From CAIYRG01 sp964446945 (GTDB lineage Bacteria; Pseudomonadota; Alphaproteobacteria; Micropepsales; Micropepsaceae), in contig CAYUQO010000002.1 in the NCBI GenBank assembly GCA_964446945.1, forward strand, positions 248,001-312,000: a stretch of 64,000 nucleotides of DNA, read 5' to 3'. The position numbers and the translations under genes are program-made. The notes under the pieces are model-generated. The model worked only from the letters and a program-made list of their open reading frames with translations. It was not told where the DNA came from and made no database searches. Position 1 is the stretch's first letter. The number at the start of each line of letters is the position of its first letter. Positions 51,368 through 59,666 of this stretch are shown piece by piece.

Positions 51368-52462
51368 TTACCGGTCCTTGCGCGGGGAAATGGTTGTGAA
51401 ATGCCCCATTTTGCGGCCAGGACGCACGACGCGTTTGCCGTAAAGATGCAAACCAGCCTGCCCGGCCATCTGCTTCCACTCGTCGGCTTCCGCGCCGATG
51501 ATGTTCTGCATCACCGCGTCCGAGTGCCGCTTCGGATCGCCCAACGGCCAGCCTGCCACCGCGCGGATATGTTGCTCGAATTGGCTGACGGCGCAGCCAT
51601 CGAGCGTCCAGTGGCCGGAATTGTGCACCCTCGGGGCAATCTCGTTGACCAGCAGTCCGAGATCCTTGGTGACGAAGAGCTCGACTCCGAGGACGCCGAC
51701 ATAGTCCAGCGCGTCTGCGATTCGCCGCGCCATCGCGAAAGCTTCCTGCACCTTATTTTCGGGCAGGCCGGACGGAACCGTGGAGCGGCGCAGGATATGA
51801 TGTTCGTGTTCGTTCAGCGCCGGATCGTAGGCTGCAAACGCGCCGTTCTGGCCACGGGCAGCGATCACCGATGTCTCGAAGGCGAATTCGACAAAACCTT
51901 CGAGGATTGAGGGAACGCCACCCAGTTCGGCGAAACCGCGGGCCGCCTCCTCTGCCGTTTTGACGATGCGCTGACCCTTGCCGTCGTAACCGAGCCTTCT
52001 CGTCTTCAGGACCGCGCGCGCACTCGATGCCGTAAATGCTTCGCGTGCCTGGGCTTCGCTCGTCACGTTGTGAAACGGTGCGGTCACAAGACCCTGCTGC
52101 TGCAGGAAGCTCTTTTCAAGAAAGCGGTCCTGCGCAATCCGGAGCGGTTCGGGTCCTGGCGCGACCCGAACGTGCTGCATCAATTCCCGGACGGTCTCGT
52201 CGGGCACATTTTCGAATTCAAAGGTGACCGCATCGCAGCGCCGCGCGAACTGCGCAAGCCGTGCGGAATCGCGAAATGATGCGCGCGTGGTTTCACTCGC
52301 GACATAGAAAGCGCAGGATTCACTTTCGTCGGAATAAACATGGGTTTTCAAACTGAGCCGCGCCGCAGCCAGCGCCAGCATCCGGCCCAACTGTCCGCCG
52401 CCCAGAATCCCGATGGTCGAGCCCGGCGGGAGGGGCTCCGGTTTTCCTGTTTTGGCTATCAC
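51368..52462 (-). CDS. purK: 5-(carboxyamino)imidazole ribonucleotide synthase
   Basis: 364 residues, ATP-grasp family. Converts AIR and bicarbonate to N5-CAIR in purine synthesis. N-terminal IGILGGGQLGRMLALAAARL, ATP-grasp parts KTRRLGYDGKGQ and VLGVELFVTKDLGLLVNEIAPRVHNSGHWT are all intact. It overlaps purE by 4 bases and is translated after it. It converges with the macrodomain gene. Confidence 0.97.
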   Translation of the reverse strand: MIAKTGKPEPLPPGSTIGILGGGQLGRMLALAAARLSLKTHVYSDESESCAFYVASETTRASFRDSARLAQFARRCDAVTFEFENVPDETVRELMQHVRVAPGPEPLRIAQDRFLEKSFLQQQGLVTAPFHNVTSEAQAREAFTASSARAVLKTRRLGYDGKGQRIVKTAEEAARGFAELGGVPSILEGFVEFAFETSVIAARGQNGAFAAYDPALNEHEHHILRRSTVPSGLPENKVQEAFAMARRIADALDYVGVLGVELFVTKDLGLLVNEIAPRVHNSGHWTLDGCAVSQFEQHIRAVAGWPLGDPKRHSDAVMQNIIGAEADEWKQMAGQAGLHLYGKRVVRPGRKMGHFTTISPRKDR

Positions 52463-52980
52463 TTCTTTTTCTTTTTGGCTGGGACCGGCCGCAGCGGCAC
52501 GGAGCGGGTCTGGCGCGAGCGCCAGCGTTGCAGGCGGGTCCGCAATTCAGGATTGTCATTGGCCAGCAAAGCGGCAGCAAACAATGCCGCGTTCCTGGCG
52601 CCCGCTTCGCCGATGGCGAAAGTTGCAACCGGGATGCCCCCCGGCATCTGGGCGATCGACAGCAGGCTATCGAGACCCTTCAGCGCTCGGCTTTCGACCG
52701 GCACGCCAAGAACCGGAACGATGGTCATGGACGCCGTCATCCCCGGCAGATGCGCGGCACCGCCGGCTCCGGCAATGATCGCCTTCAGCCCCCGCTCCGC
52801 TGCGGATTTTGCATAGTCATACAGCCGGTCGGGCGTGCGGTGGGCGGAAACCACCCGCGTTTCAAACGCGATCTTCAACTCGCCGAGAATGTCGGCCGCG
52901 GGTTTGAGGGTTGGCCAGTCGGACTTGCTCCCCATGATGATTCCAATGATCGGGGCCGCCGAAGGCCGGGAATTTGGCAT
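52459..52980 (-). CDS. purE: N5-carboxyaminoimidazole ribonucleotide mutase
   Basis: 173 residues. Class I PurE: IIMGSKSDWPTL, VVSAHRTPDRLYDYA, IAGAGGAAHLPGMTA, PVESRALKGLDSLLSI. It carries out the CAIR-forming step after PurK. The C-terminus ends in a basic run of lysines (PAKKKKK), longer than usual. It is the first gene of the purE-purK pair. Confidence 0.97.
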   Translation of the reverse strand: MPNSRPSAAPIIGIIMGSKSDWPTLKPAADILGELKIAFETRVVSAHRTPDRLYDYAKSAAERGLKAIIAGAGGAAHLPGMTASMTIVPVLGVPVESRALKGLDSLLSIAQMPGGIPVATFAIGEAGARNAALFAAALLANDNPELRTRLQRWRSRQTRSVPLRPVPAKKKKK

Positions 52981-53095
52981 TTCGCTTTTATGAATCCTTG
53001 CTGCCCGAGGGCGCGGCGAAGCGGCGGATTATATGGAACAAGGTTCCCCTGGGAAGCGAATTCCTCTGTGTGTGGCGCCGGCGCGCGAAGGCGCC

Positions 53096-53302
53096 TTACG
53101 CCGTGATGTCGGGCAAAAGCGTGTTTTCAATCCGGGTGATCAGGTCCTTGAGCAGCAATTTCCGCTTTTTCAGCCGCGTCAGCTGAATTTGATCGCAGTT
53201 GGTTGCGGTCGAACTCGCCGCGATCGCGGCGTCAAGATCGCCGTGCTCCTGCCGTAGTTCCGCCAGGCGGACTCTGAGAGCCTGTTCTTCTTCGTCGGTC
53301 AT
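53096..53302 (-). CDS. DUF465 (YdcH-like) small protein
   Basis: 68 residues, two helices in a hairpin: ALRVRLAELRQEHGDLDAAI and DQIQLTRLKKRKLLLKDLITRIE, the DUF465/YdcH pattern. Function unknown across the family. ATG 53302 is preferred because it starts at the conserved helix; a longer start at 53338 adds an Arg-rich stretch. It is upstream of purE on the same strand and divergent from a second DUF465 gene. Confidence 0.82.
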   Translation of the reverse strand: MTDEEEQALRVRLAELRQEHGDLDAAIAASSTATNCDQIQLTRLKKRKLLLKDLITRIENTLLPDITA

Positions 53303-53492
53303 GGCAGGGGAGAGGATCCTCCGGAACCTGCGGGGCAATTTGTACCCTTAGCGGACAGGTAAATCCACGCCGGACCGAGCGTAGCCTGTGCAGTTGTTCA
53401 TGGTGACATCAGTCCTACATTACAAGGGATGACAAATGCCCTTTTGGGTGGTCTAATTTGTATGCCCTTAGCCTTAAGAGAAGGGAGTAGCG

Positions 53493-53666
53493 ATGGCCTT
53501 AGAATCTCATATCAGGGAAGTCACGGACAAACATCGCAAAGTCCAGGAAGCGATAGAATCCGAAATGTCGCACTCTGGATGGGACGATATGCGCGTGGCG
53601 GCTTTAAAAAAAGAAAAGCTTCGCCTGAAAGACGAGCTTGAGAGACTCCGAACAGATCATCACTAG
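53493..53666 (+). CDS. Second DUF465 (YdcH-like) small protein
   Basis: 57 residues: MALESHIREVTDKHRKVQEA, then ALKKEKLRLKDELERLR. The spacing and the KKEKLRLKDE motif match DUF465. AAGGGAG lies 6 bases before the ATG. It is divergent from the other DUF465 gene across a 190-base gap in which no other gene is seen. Confidence 0.75.
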   Translation: MALESHIREVTDKHRKVQEAIESEMSHSGWDDMRVAALKKEKLRLKDELERLRTDHH

Positions 53667-53767
53667 CAAGTAATTCCGCCAGGCGCGGCAGGCACGAAGT
53701 TAAGGGCATAAGCCTGCTCGCGCAGGCGGAATTTCCAACCAGCATCAAACAACATAATCCCGAGTCC

Positions 53768-55678
53768 TTACGGCAGCGGCCGTAAGACCTTTACGCCGAG
53801 CGAGCGCGCCTGATCGCGCAGACGGAATTTCTGGATCTTCCCCGTCGTCGTCTTCGGCAATTCTCCAAAAACCAGCACGCGTGGACATTTGAAATGGGCC
53901 AGCTGAGTCCGGCAGAAGCTGATGAGCTCGGCTTCCGATACTGATTCGAAGCCGGGTTTTTTCTCGACAAAGGCGCAGGGCGTCTCGCCCCATTTCTCAT
54001 CCGGCTTGGCGACGACCGCAGCAAACATCACTGCGGGGTGCCGGTAGAGGGTGTTTTCGACTTCAATCGAGGAGATGTTCTCGCCGCCGGAAATAATGAT
54101 GTCCTTGGACCGGTCCTTGAGCTGCAGATATCCATTCGGGTGGATCACGCCGAGATCGCCGGAGTGAAACCAGCCGCCCTGCATGGCTTCCTGTGTCGCC
54201 GCGGGGTTTTTCAGATAGCCTTTCATCAGAATATTGCCGCGGAACATCACTTCGCCCAGTGTCTGACCGTCAGCCGCAACCGGCTGCATGGTTTCCGGGT
54301 CGAGCACCGTCAGGTCTTCGAGGGCAGGATAGGACACGCCCTGCCAGATGCGCCTTGCACCCTGATCCGCTGGCGGCAGTTCATTCCACTCGGGTTGCCA
54401 TTCGTTGATCGTCGCCGGTCCATAGGTCTCGGTGAGTCCATAGACATGCGTAAGATCAAATCCAGCGTCGAGCATCGCCACCAACACGGCTTCGGGCGGT
54501 GGCGCGGCAGCGTGGACAAAGTTGACGCGGTGTTCAAATTTCCGCTTCGCCTCCGGCGGAGCGTTGAGCAGGACCGACATCACGGCCGGTGCGCCGCAAA
54601 GATGCGTCACCCGATGGGTGGCGATGGCCGCGTATATGTCCGCCGCACGAACCCAGCGCAGGCAGACATGAGTTCCTGCGGTCAGCGCCAGCGTCCACGG
54701 AAAACACCAGCCATTGCAGTGGAACATCGGGAGCGTCCAAAGATAGACAGGCCGCTCCTGAATTCGGCAGGCCACCGTGTTGGAATAACCCATCAGCGCG
54801 GCGCCGCGATGGTGGCAGACCACGCCCTTGGGATTACCGGTCGTGCCGGACGTGTAATTGAGCGAGATCGCATCCCATTCGTCCCGGGGCAGCGGCCAAT
54901 CGAATTCCGGATCACCCCGGGCCAGAAAATCCTCATAATCCAGCGCGGGAGTGATTTCTCCGGCTTGAGGAAATTCCGGGTCGTCGTAAACCACGACCTG
55001 TGGTTTGACGCGGGCGAGCTTCAGCGCCTCACTGGCGCAGGCGGCAAATTCGCGATCGGCAATGAACACGCGCGCTTCGGCATGGTCGAGCATGAACGCA
55101 ATCGACGCCGGGTCGAGGCGGGTGTTGATCGCATTCAACACGCAGCCGGCCATCGGCACACCGTGATGCGCTTCCAGCATCGCCGGCGTGTTCGCCAACA
55201 GGACGGACACGGTATTGCCGCGCGTCAGGCCGGCCCGCTGGAGTGCGGAGGCGAGCCGGCGCGAGCGGGCGTAGAATTCCGCATAGGAATAGCGCCGGCT
55301 TCCGTGGATGATCGCAATCGTTTCCGGAAAGACCCTCGCCGCACGCCGCAAAAAACTGAGTGGCGTCAACGGCCGAAAATTCGCAGTGGTGCGATCCAGG
55401 TGAAGATCATAAATGGTGGCGGCGGCTGTTCTCGGCCGCAATGTGGCCAGCCGGGGGGCAGGTGTGATGGTTTTATGCGCCGGTCTGCGCCGGCCCTCGG
55501 ACGGTACACGCGACACGGCGCGCTTCGCCTGCGGCTCTCGGGCCGGCTTGACCGTTGCAGGTTTTTTAGCGGCTTTTTTCTTTAAGGTCGGCGCGGCTGC
55601 TTTCGCTGTTCTGCTCCGGCTCCGCCGTGTGGCCGGTTTCTTCGTCCTGCTGCTGCCCTTTCCGGTTCGCCTCGCCAT
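53768..55678 (-). CDS. Acyl-CoA synthetase (AMP-forming) with basic N-terminal extension
   Basis: 636 residues. From about residue 88 it is a normal fatty-acyl/short-chain acyl-CoA ligase with YTSGTTGNPKG (P-loop-like), YGLTETYGP, GWFHSGDLG, KDRSKDIIISGGENISS and the catalytic lysine in PKTTTGKIQK. Residues 1-87 are very rich in Lys, Arg, Ala and Pro (SSRTKKPATRRSRSRTAK; LKKKAAKKPA), like histone H1 tails or AlgP-type repeats, and are not part of the family. The substrate chain length is not evident. The start is ATG 55678; no alternative ATG exists in the extension. Confidence 0.9.
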   Translation of the reverse strand: MARRTGKGSSRTKKPATRRSRSRTAKAAAPTLKKKAAKKPATVKPAREPQAKRAVSRVPSEGRRRPAHKTITPAPRLATLRPRTAAATIYDLHLDRTTANFRPLTPLSFLRRAARVFPETIAIIHGSRRYSYAEFYARSRRLASALQRAGLTRGNTVSVLLANTPAMLEAHHGVPMAGCVLNAINTRLDPASIAFMLDHAEARVFIADREFAACASEALKLARVKPQVVVYDDPEFPQAGEITPALDYEDFLARGDPEFDWPLPRDEWDAISLNYTSGTTGNPKGVVCHHRGAALMGYSNTVACRIQERPVYLWTLPMFHCNGWCFPWTLALTAGTHVCLRWVRAADIYAAIATHRVTHLCGAPAVMSVLLNAPPEAKRKFEHRVNFVHAAAPPPEAVLVAMLDAGFDLTHVYGLTETYGPATINEWQPEWNELPPADQGARRIWQGVSYPALEDLTVLDPETMQPVAADGQTLGEVMFRGNILMKGYLKNPAATQEAMQGGWFHSGDLGVIHPNGYLQLKDRSKDIIISGGENISSIEVENTLYRHPAVMFAAVVAKPDEKWGETPCAFVEKKPGFESVSEAELISFCRTQLAHFKCPRVLVFGELPKTTTGKIQKFRLRDQARSLGVKVLRPLP

Positions 55679-55762
55679 CTTCGCTCTACATAAAAACGGT
55701 CAAAAGCACGCTATAGCATGCTGCGATTCGCGTTGTGTGATTGACCACCCCGAAAGGAAATT

Positions 55763-56374
55763 ATGGCCGAGAGCGGTACAACTGTAAAAGCCGGTGTGTT
55801 TCGCGGCCTCTATGACTGGATGATGGCAAATGCGGGCAGCCGCCACGCCTGGTTGGCCCTGTTCGGATTCGCTTTTGCGGAGAGTTCATTTTTTCCGATT
55901 CCACCCGATCTGCTTCTCATTCCGATGGTGCTGGCGGACCGCCGGCGCGCGTTCCTGATCGCACTGGTGTGCACCGCCGGCTCCGTCATGGGCGGCATGC
56001 TGGGGTATACGATCGGCTATCTCTTATACGACTCGCTCGGAAAATGGCTGATTTCGCTGTACGGATCGGGCGATCTCGAAGCTTTCCACGCCGCTTACGC
56101 CAAATACGGGCAATGGATCATCCTGCTTCAGGGATTGACACCGATTCCGTACAAGATCGTGACGATCGCCACCGGCTTCGCCAAATTCCCGTTCGGTTTG
56201 TTCGTGCTGATGTCCGCGATCACCCGCGGTTTCCGCTATTTCACCGAGGCGGGTTTACTCTATCTCTTCGGCGAACCTATCCGCGATTTTATCGAGAGGC
56301 GCTTCCGGCTGGCGCTGTTCGCCGCATTCGCCGCGATCGTCGCCGGATTTGTCCTCGTCCGCTACGTTCTTTAG
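55763..56374 (+). CDS. DedA/VTT-family membrane protein (YqaA-like)
   Basis: 203 residues with about five hydrophobic segments. Core motifs are FAESSFFPIPPDLLLIPMV, the glycine-rich GSVMGGMLGYTIGY and LLQGLTPIPYKIVTIATGF, which correspond to the re-entrant loops of DedA/VTT proteins, now linked to lipid scrambling and undecaprenyl-phosphate recycling. AAAGGA lies 5 bases before ATG. Its stop overlaps that of the convergent trcR gene (shared TTAG). Confidence 0.9.
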   Translation: MAESGTTVKAGVFRGLYDWMMANAGSRHAWLALFGFAFAESSFFPIPPDLLLIPMVLADRRRAFLIALVCTAGSVMGGMLGYTIGYLLYDSLGKWLISLYGSGDLEAFHAAYAKYGQWIILLQGLTPIPYKIVTIATGFAKFPFGLFVLMSAITRGFRYFTEAGLLYLFGEPIRDFIERRFRLALFAAFAAIVAGFVLVRYVL

Positions 56375-56985
56375 GTCTCTTCTTCAGTTTCGGAGAGCCC
56401 GGAAGTCGTTTCTTCGACCGTCTTCAGGCCTTCGCCCTGCCTTCTGGTCACCCGCGGTTTGCGGGATGCCGCGCGGCTGACCGCGAAATCCAGTTCGATT
56501 TGCGTGCACAGCCCGAGCGTGACGGGATCGACAGCCTTGATGTTCGGTGAATTCCAGTGCCCCCGGTCGCGGATCTTGGCGATTGTCGTTTTGGTGGTGC
56601 CGATCAGCTTCATGATATCGGCGTCGGTCAGCTCCGGGTGATTGCGCAGCAGCCAGTAAATCGCGTCTGGTTTGTCCTGGCGCTTCGAAACCGGCGTGTA
56701 ACGCGGCGTCTTTTTCGCCTTGATGTGCGGCATTTTGTATTTCGAGGTCGCCATCCTCAGCCGGTACTCGGGATCGGCTTCGCCTTTCTCGACTTCATCG
56801 CGCGTCAGCTGCCCGGTCGCGATAGGATCAATGCCCTTGATGCCCTTGGCCACGTCTTCGTCGGCGATGCCCTTCACCTCCAGCGGATGCATGCCACAGA
56901 AATCGGCAATCTGATCGAAACTGAGCGACGTGTTGTCGATCAGCCAGACGGCGGTGGCTTTCGGCATCAATGGTTTGTCGGACAT
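56371..56985 (-). CDS. trcR: DUF1013 cell-cycle transcriptional regulator TrcR
   Basis: 204 residues. MPKATAVWLIDNTSLSFDQIADFCGMHPLEVKGIADEDVA and HIKAKKTPRYTPVSKRQDKPD are the conserved DUF1013 blocks. A helix-turn-helix-like part lies at about 118-150 (DADIMKLIGTTKTTIAKIRDR). In Caulobacter and relatives this protein is annotated as a conserved regulator tied to the cell cycle. ATG 56985 has AAAGGAAAG just upstream, better than the longer frame. Confidence 0.93.
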   Translation of the reverse strand: MSDKPLMPKATAVWLIDNTSLSFDQIADFCGMHPLEVKGIADEDVAKGIKGIDPIATGQLTRDEVEKGEADPEYRLRMATSKYKMPHIKAKKTPRYTPVSKRQDKPDAIYWLLRNHPELTDADIMKLIGTTKTTIAKIRDRGHWNSPNIKAVDPVTLGLCTQIELDFAVSRAASRKPRVTRRQGEGLKTVEETTSGLSETEEET

Positions 56986-57092
56986 AGCGGCTTTCCTTTC
57001 GTGAGGGGCTGTCACACCCCACCTCGCTCTTAAGACCGGCTTTCGAGGAAGGCCCCTTTTTTAGCCGGGAAGCGCCGCAGTGCAAACCAAAA

Positions 57093-58088
57093 TCACGGGA
57101 TGAGCAGAATTTTACCGATATGACGGCTTTCACGCATCATCTGATGGGCAAATTCGGCTTGGGCGAGCGGCAGGCTGCGATAGGTGACGGGCTTGAGCCG
57201 GGCGGTCTCGAACAGCGGCCACACCTCGCGCGACAACTGGTCCCGGATCGGGGCTTTCTCCGAATCCGGCCGGCCGCGCAAGCCGGTGGCGCCGAGGGTG
57301 AGAAGCCGTGCCTGGACTATACGGAAATCGATCTCGACCTTCGGTCCTTTTTGGTAGGCGATGTTCACCAGCCGCCCGCCGCGCGCGAGCGCGTTCAAGT
57401 TGCGCATGACGTAATCGCCGCCGACCATGTCGAGAATGACATCGACGCCGCGGCCATTGGTTTCCTGCTTGACGATTTCGACGAAATCCTCGGTTTTGTA
57501 ATTGATCGCCCGCGTCGCGCCGAGCTTGCTGCATGCCGCGCATTTTTCGTCGCTGCCCGCGGTGGTGAACACGCGGTGGCCACGGGCATGCATCAGTTGA
57601 ATGGCGGCGGTGCCGATGCCGCTCGATCCGCCATGGACGAGAAAACTTTCGCCGGGGCGTAGCCGCGCGGTGTCGAAGACATTGCTCCAGACAGTGAAAT
57701 AAACCTCCGGCAGACCGCCGGCATCTTCCACTGACACCGGCGATGGCGACGGCAACGTGCAGAGAGCCGACGCCACCGCATATTCGGCATAGCCGCCGCC
57801 GGCGAGCAATGCGCAAACCCGATCGCCTTCACGAAAGCCGGTGACCGCCTGCCCCATCGCAACAACGGTTCCGGAACATTCGAGCCCCGGAGTATCCGGC
57901 GCGCCCTGCGGTGGCGGATGGTGACCCTGCACCTGCAGCAGGTCGGCGCGATTAACTCCACCCGCCGCAACCTTGATCAAAATCTGACTTGGCTCCGGAT
58001 GCGGAACGAGGATTTCCCGCACTTGCAGCTTGTTCCCGGAAGCGGAGCGCTCGACCGCAATCGCGGCCATCATTTTCGGAAAGCTCAT
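57093..58088 (-). CDS. NAD(P)H-quinone oxidoreductase, zeta-crystallin/PIG3 type
   Basis: 331 residues, zinc-less medium-chain dehydrogenase. Markers are VNRADLLQVQGHHPPPQGAP, GDRVCALLAGGGYAEYAV, and the NADPH site HGGSSGIGTAAIQL with FTTAGSDEKC. Lacking the zinc ligands it is a quinone or enone reductase, not an alcohol dehydrogenase. It is divergent from the DUF1192 gene, an arrangement frequent in Hyphomicrobiales. Confidence 0.93.
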   Translation of the reverse strand: MSFPKMMAAIAVERSASGNKLQVREILVPHPEPSQILIKVAAGGVNRADLLQVQGHHPPPQGAPDTPGLECSGTVVAMGQAVTGFREGDRVCALLAGGGYAEYAVASALCTLPSPSPVSVEDAGGLPEVYFTVWSNVFDTARLRPGESFLVHGGSSGIGTAAIQLMHARGHRVFTTAGSDEKCAACSKLGATRAINYKTEDFVEIVKQETNGRGVDVILDMVGGDYVMRNLNALARGGRLVNIAYQKGPKVEIDFRIVQARLLTLGATGLRGRPDSEKAPIRDQLSREVWPLFETARLKPVTYRSLPLAQAEFAHQMMRESRHIGKILLIP

Positions 58089-58146
58089 GTTCTGGATTTC
58101 TTGCTCTGAATGGAAATTATGCCAAGATTAAAGAAAGGAATGCGAA

Positions 58147-58347
58147 ATGGCCATTGACCTCGATGAGCTGGAACCGCGCAAGCCCAAATTGGACATTGTG
58201 CTGGGCGAAGACCTTTCGGCACTCTCGGCACATGAGCTGGAAAAGCGCATCGCCGCGCTGGAAACGGAAATTGCCCGAGCGAAGAATGCGCTGCTGTCCA
58301 GGGCCGCCACCAAGAACGCCGCGGACGCTTTTTTCAAACGCGGATGA
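58147..58347 (+). CDS. DUF1192 small protein
   Basis: 66 residues. DLDELEPRKPKLDIVLGEDLS followed by the helix LSAHELEKRIAALETEIARAKN identifies DUF1192, a conserved alphaproteobacterial family of unknown function. AAAGGA is upstream. The next gene overlaps by 4 bases. Confidence 0.9.
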   Translation: MAIDLDELEPRKPKLDIVLGEDLSALSAHELEKRIAALETEIARAKNALLSRAATKNAADAFFKRG

Positions 58348-59195
58348 AAAGCCGGCATAAGGCGAACGCGCCGGGGGACTGGTACATTGACACCAGCTGT
58401 ACCGATTGTTCGGCTGCACGCACCGTCGCGCCCGGCCTGATCGTTGAGCGTGACGGCCAATCGGTATTTGCCCGCCAACCGAAGACGGAGGACGAGTTGC
58501 GCATGGCGTGGCGCGCGCGGCTGCTGTGCCCGTCGGCTTCGATTCACACCGAACACAAACTGCCACAGCCGGCAAATGTCTTTCCGGAAGAAATGGCGCG
58601 CGGGGTCTTTCGTCTCGGTTACAACGCGGCACATGCCGCGGGCGCCCATACATTCCTGGTGCTGCGGGATGGCGGAAATTTCATGGTCGATGGACCGCGA
58701 TGGGCAAAACCCGTTGTGGACGCGGTTGCGCAACGTGGCGGGCTGAAAGGAATTCTGCTCACCCATCGCGACGATATTGGCGACGCCAAACGCTATGCCG
58801 AACATTTCGGTGCGCAGGTCTGGATTCACCGCGCCGACCGCGACCGCGCACCCTTCGCCCGTCATCTGATCGACGGATTGGACGCTACAAAGATAGCCGA
58901 TGACCTCCTCGCAATTCCGGTCCCGGGCCATACCAGGGGCAGCGTTGCCTATCTCTACGACGACCGCTGTCTCTTCACGGGAGATTCGCTCGCCTGGAGC
59001 TTCGAGGCCGGCGATCTGATGGCGTGGCGCGATTTCTGCTGGTTCTCGTGGAGCGAACAGGCAAAATCACTGAAGCGGTTGCTCGACCACCGTTTTGAAA
59101 CGGTGCTCGCCGGTCATGGCGGAAGCGTGACATTACCGCAGGCGGAAATGCGCCGCCGCCTTCGCGCACTCGTCAGCCGAATGGAATCCGATTAG
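58344..59195 (+). CDS. MBL-fold metallo-hydrolase with degenerate ferredoxin-like N-terminus
   Basis: 283 residues. Residues 12-70 resemble the single-cluster ferredoxin segment found in front of some MBL proteins (YIDTSCTDCSAARTVAPGL ... LLCPSASIH), but the third cysteine of C-x2-C-x2-C is Ala25; Cys19, Cys22 and Cys62 remain. The MBL part (85-275) has THRDD (141-144) in place of HxHxDH, PGHTRGS, FTGDS and a final GHGGS, so the metal site is altered. Reaction unknown. It overlaps DUF1192 by 4 bases and shares a TTAG stop with the convergent rpmE. Confidence 0.85.
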   Translation: MKSRHKANAPGDWYIDTSCTDCSAARTVAPGLIVERDGQSVFARQPKTEDELRMAWRARLLCPSASIHTEHKLPQPANVFPEEMARGVFRLGYNAAHAAGAHTFLVLRDGGNFMVDGPRWAKPVVDAVAQRGGLKGILLTHRDDIGDAKRYAEHFGAQVWIHRADRDRAPFARHLIDGLDATKIADDLLAIPVPGHTRGSVAYLYDDRCLFTGDSLAWSFEAGDLMAWRDFCWFSWSEQAKSLKRLLDHRFETVLAGHGGSVTLPQAEMRRRLRALVSRMESD

Positions 59196-59416
59196 CTCTT
59201 AACGAAGTTGGCAAAGCGCTTGTTGAAGCGCGTCAGCCGCCCGCCGCGGTCGATCAGGTTTTGCTGTCCGCCCGTCCAGGCCGGATGCGTCGTCGGATCG
59301 ATGTCCAGCGTCAGCTTGGCCCCCGGATCGCCCCAGGTCGTGCGCGTGCGATAGTTGGTGCCGTCATTCAGAACCACCGTGACGAAATGGTAGTTCGGAT
59401 GGATGCCTTTTTTCAT
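59192..59416 (-). CDS. rpmE: 50S ribosomal protein L31
   Basis: 74 residues, MKKGIHPNYHFVTVVLNDG and the central TRTTWGDPGAKLTLDIDP. The cysteines of the zinc-binding form are absent, so this is the C-minus type (zinc-independent) in its alphaproteobacterial variant. Confidence 0.96.
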   Translation of the reverse strand: MKKGIHPNYHFVTVVLNDGTNYRTRTTWGDPGAKLTLDIDPTTHPAWTGGQQNLIDRGGRLTRFNKRFANFVKS

Positions 59417-59447
59417 TGCACACCTGTCAACTGCCGCCAGCGTTTTC

Positions 59448-59472
59448 CGCCGAAGTGGTTACCGGTTCGGCG
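59448..59472 (-). promoter_or_regulatory. Leader hairpin upstream of rpmE
   Basis: A perfect 7-bp inverted repeat CGCCGAA/TTCGGCG with an 11-base loop, 32-56 bases before the rpmE start. It might serve in feedback control of L31 or be incidental. The rest of the 250-base gap to the subtilase gene shows nothing recognisable. Confidence 0.25.
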
Positions 59473-59666
59473 CAGAAGACGCGCCAAGCTCAATACTCGG
59501 AGCCGGGCTTATAGGCGATTAACTTCGCGTAAGGCAAGCACGCGTATGAATCCAACACTCAGGCGTGAGACGACGGAGTCTGAACCGGTAATGAACGGTC
59601 CGGCGGAGCAGAAAACATTAAGGGCTGGACGGAGATAGCCAAAATCGTAGCATCGCAGTCACGTGT

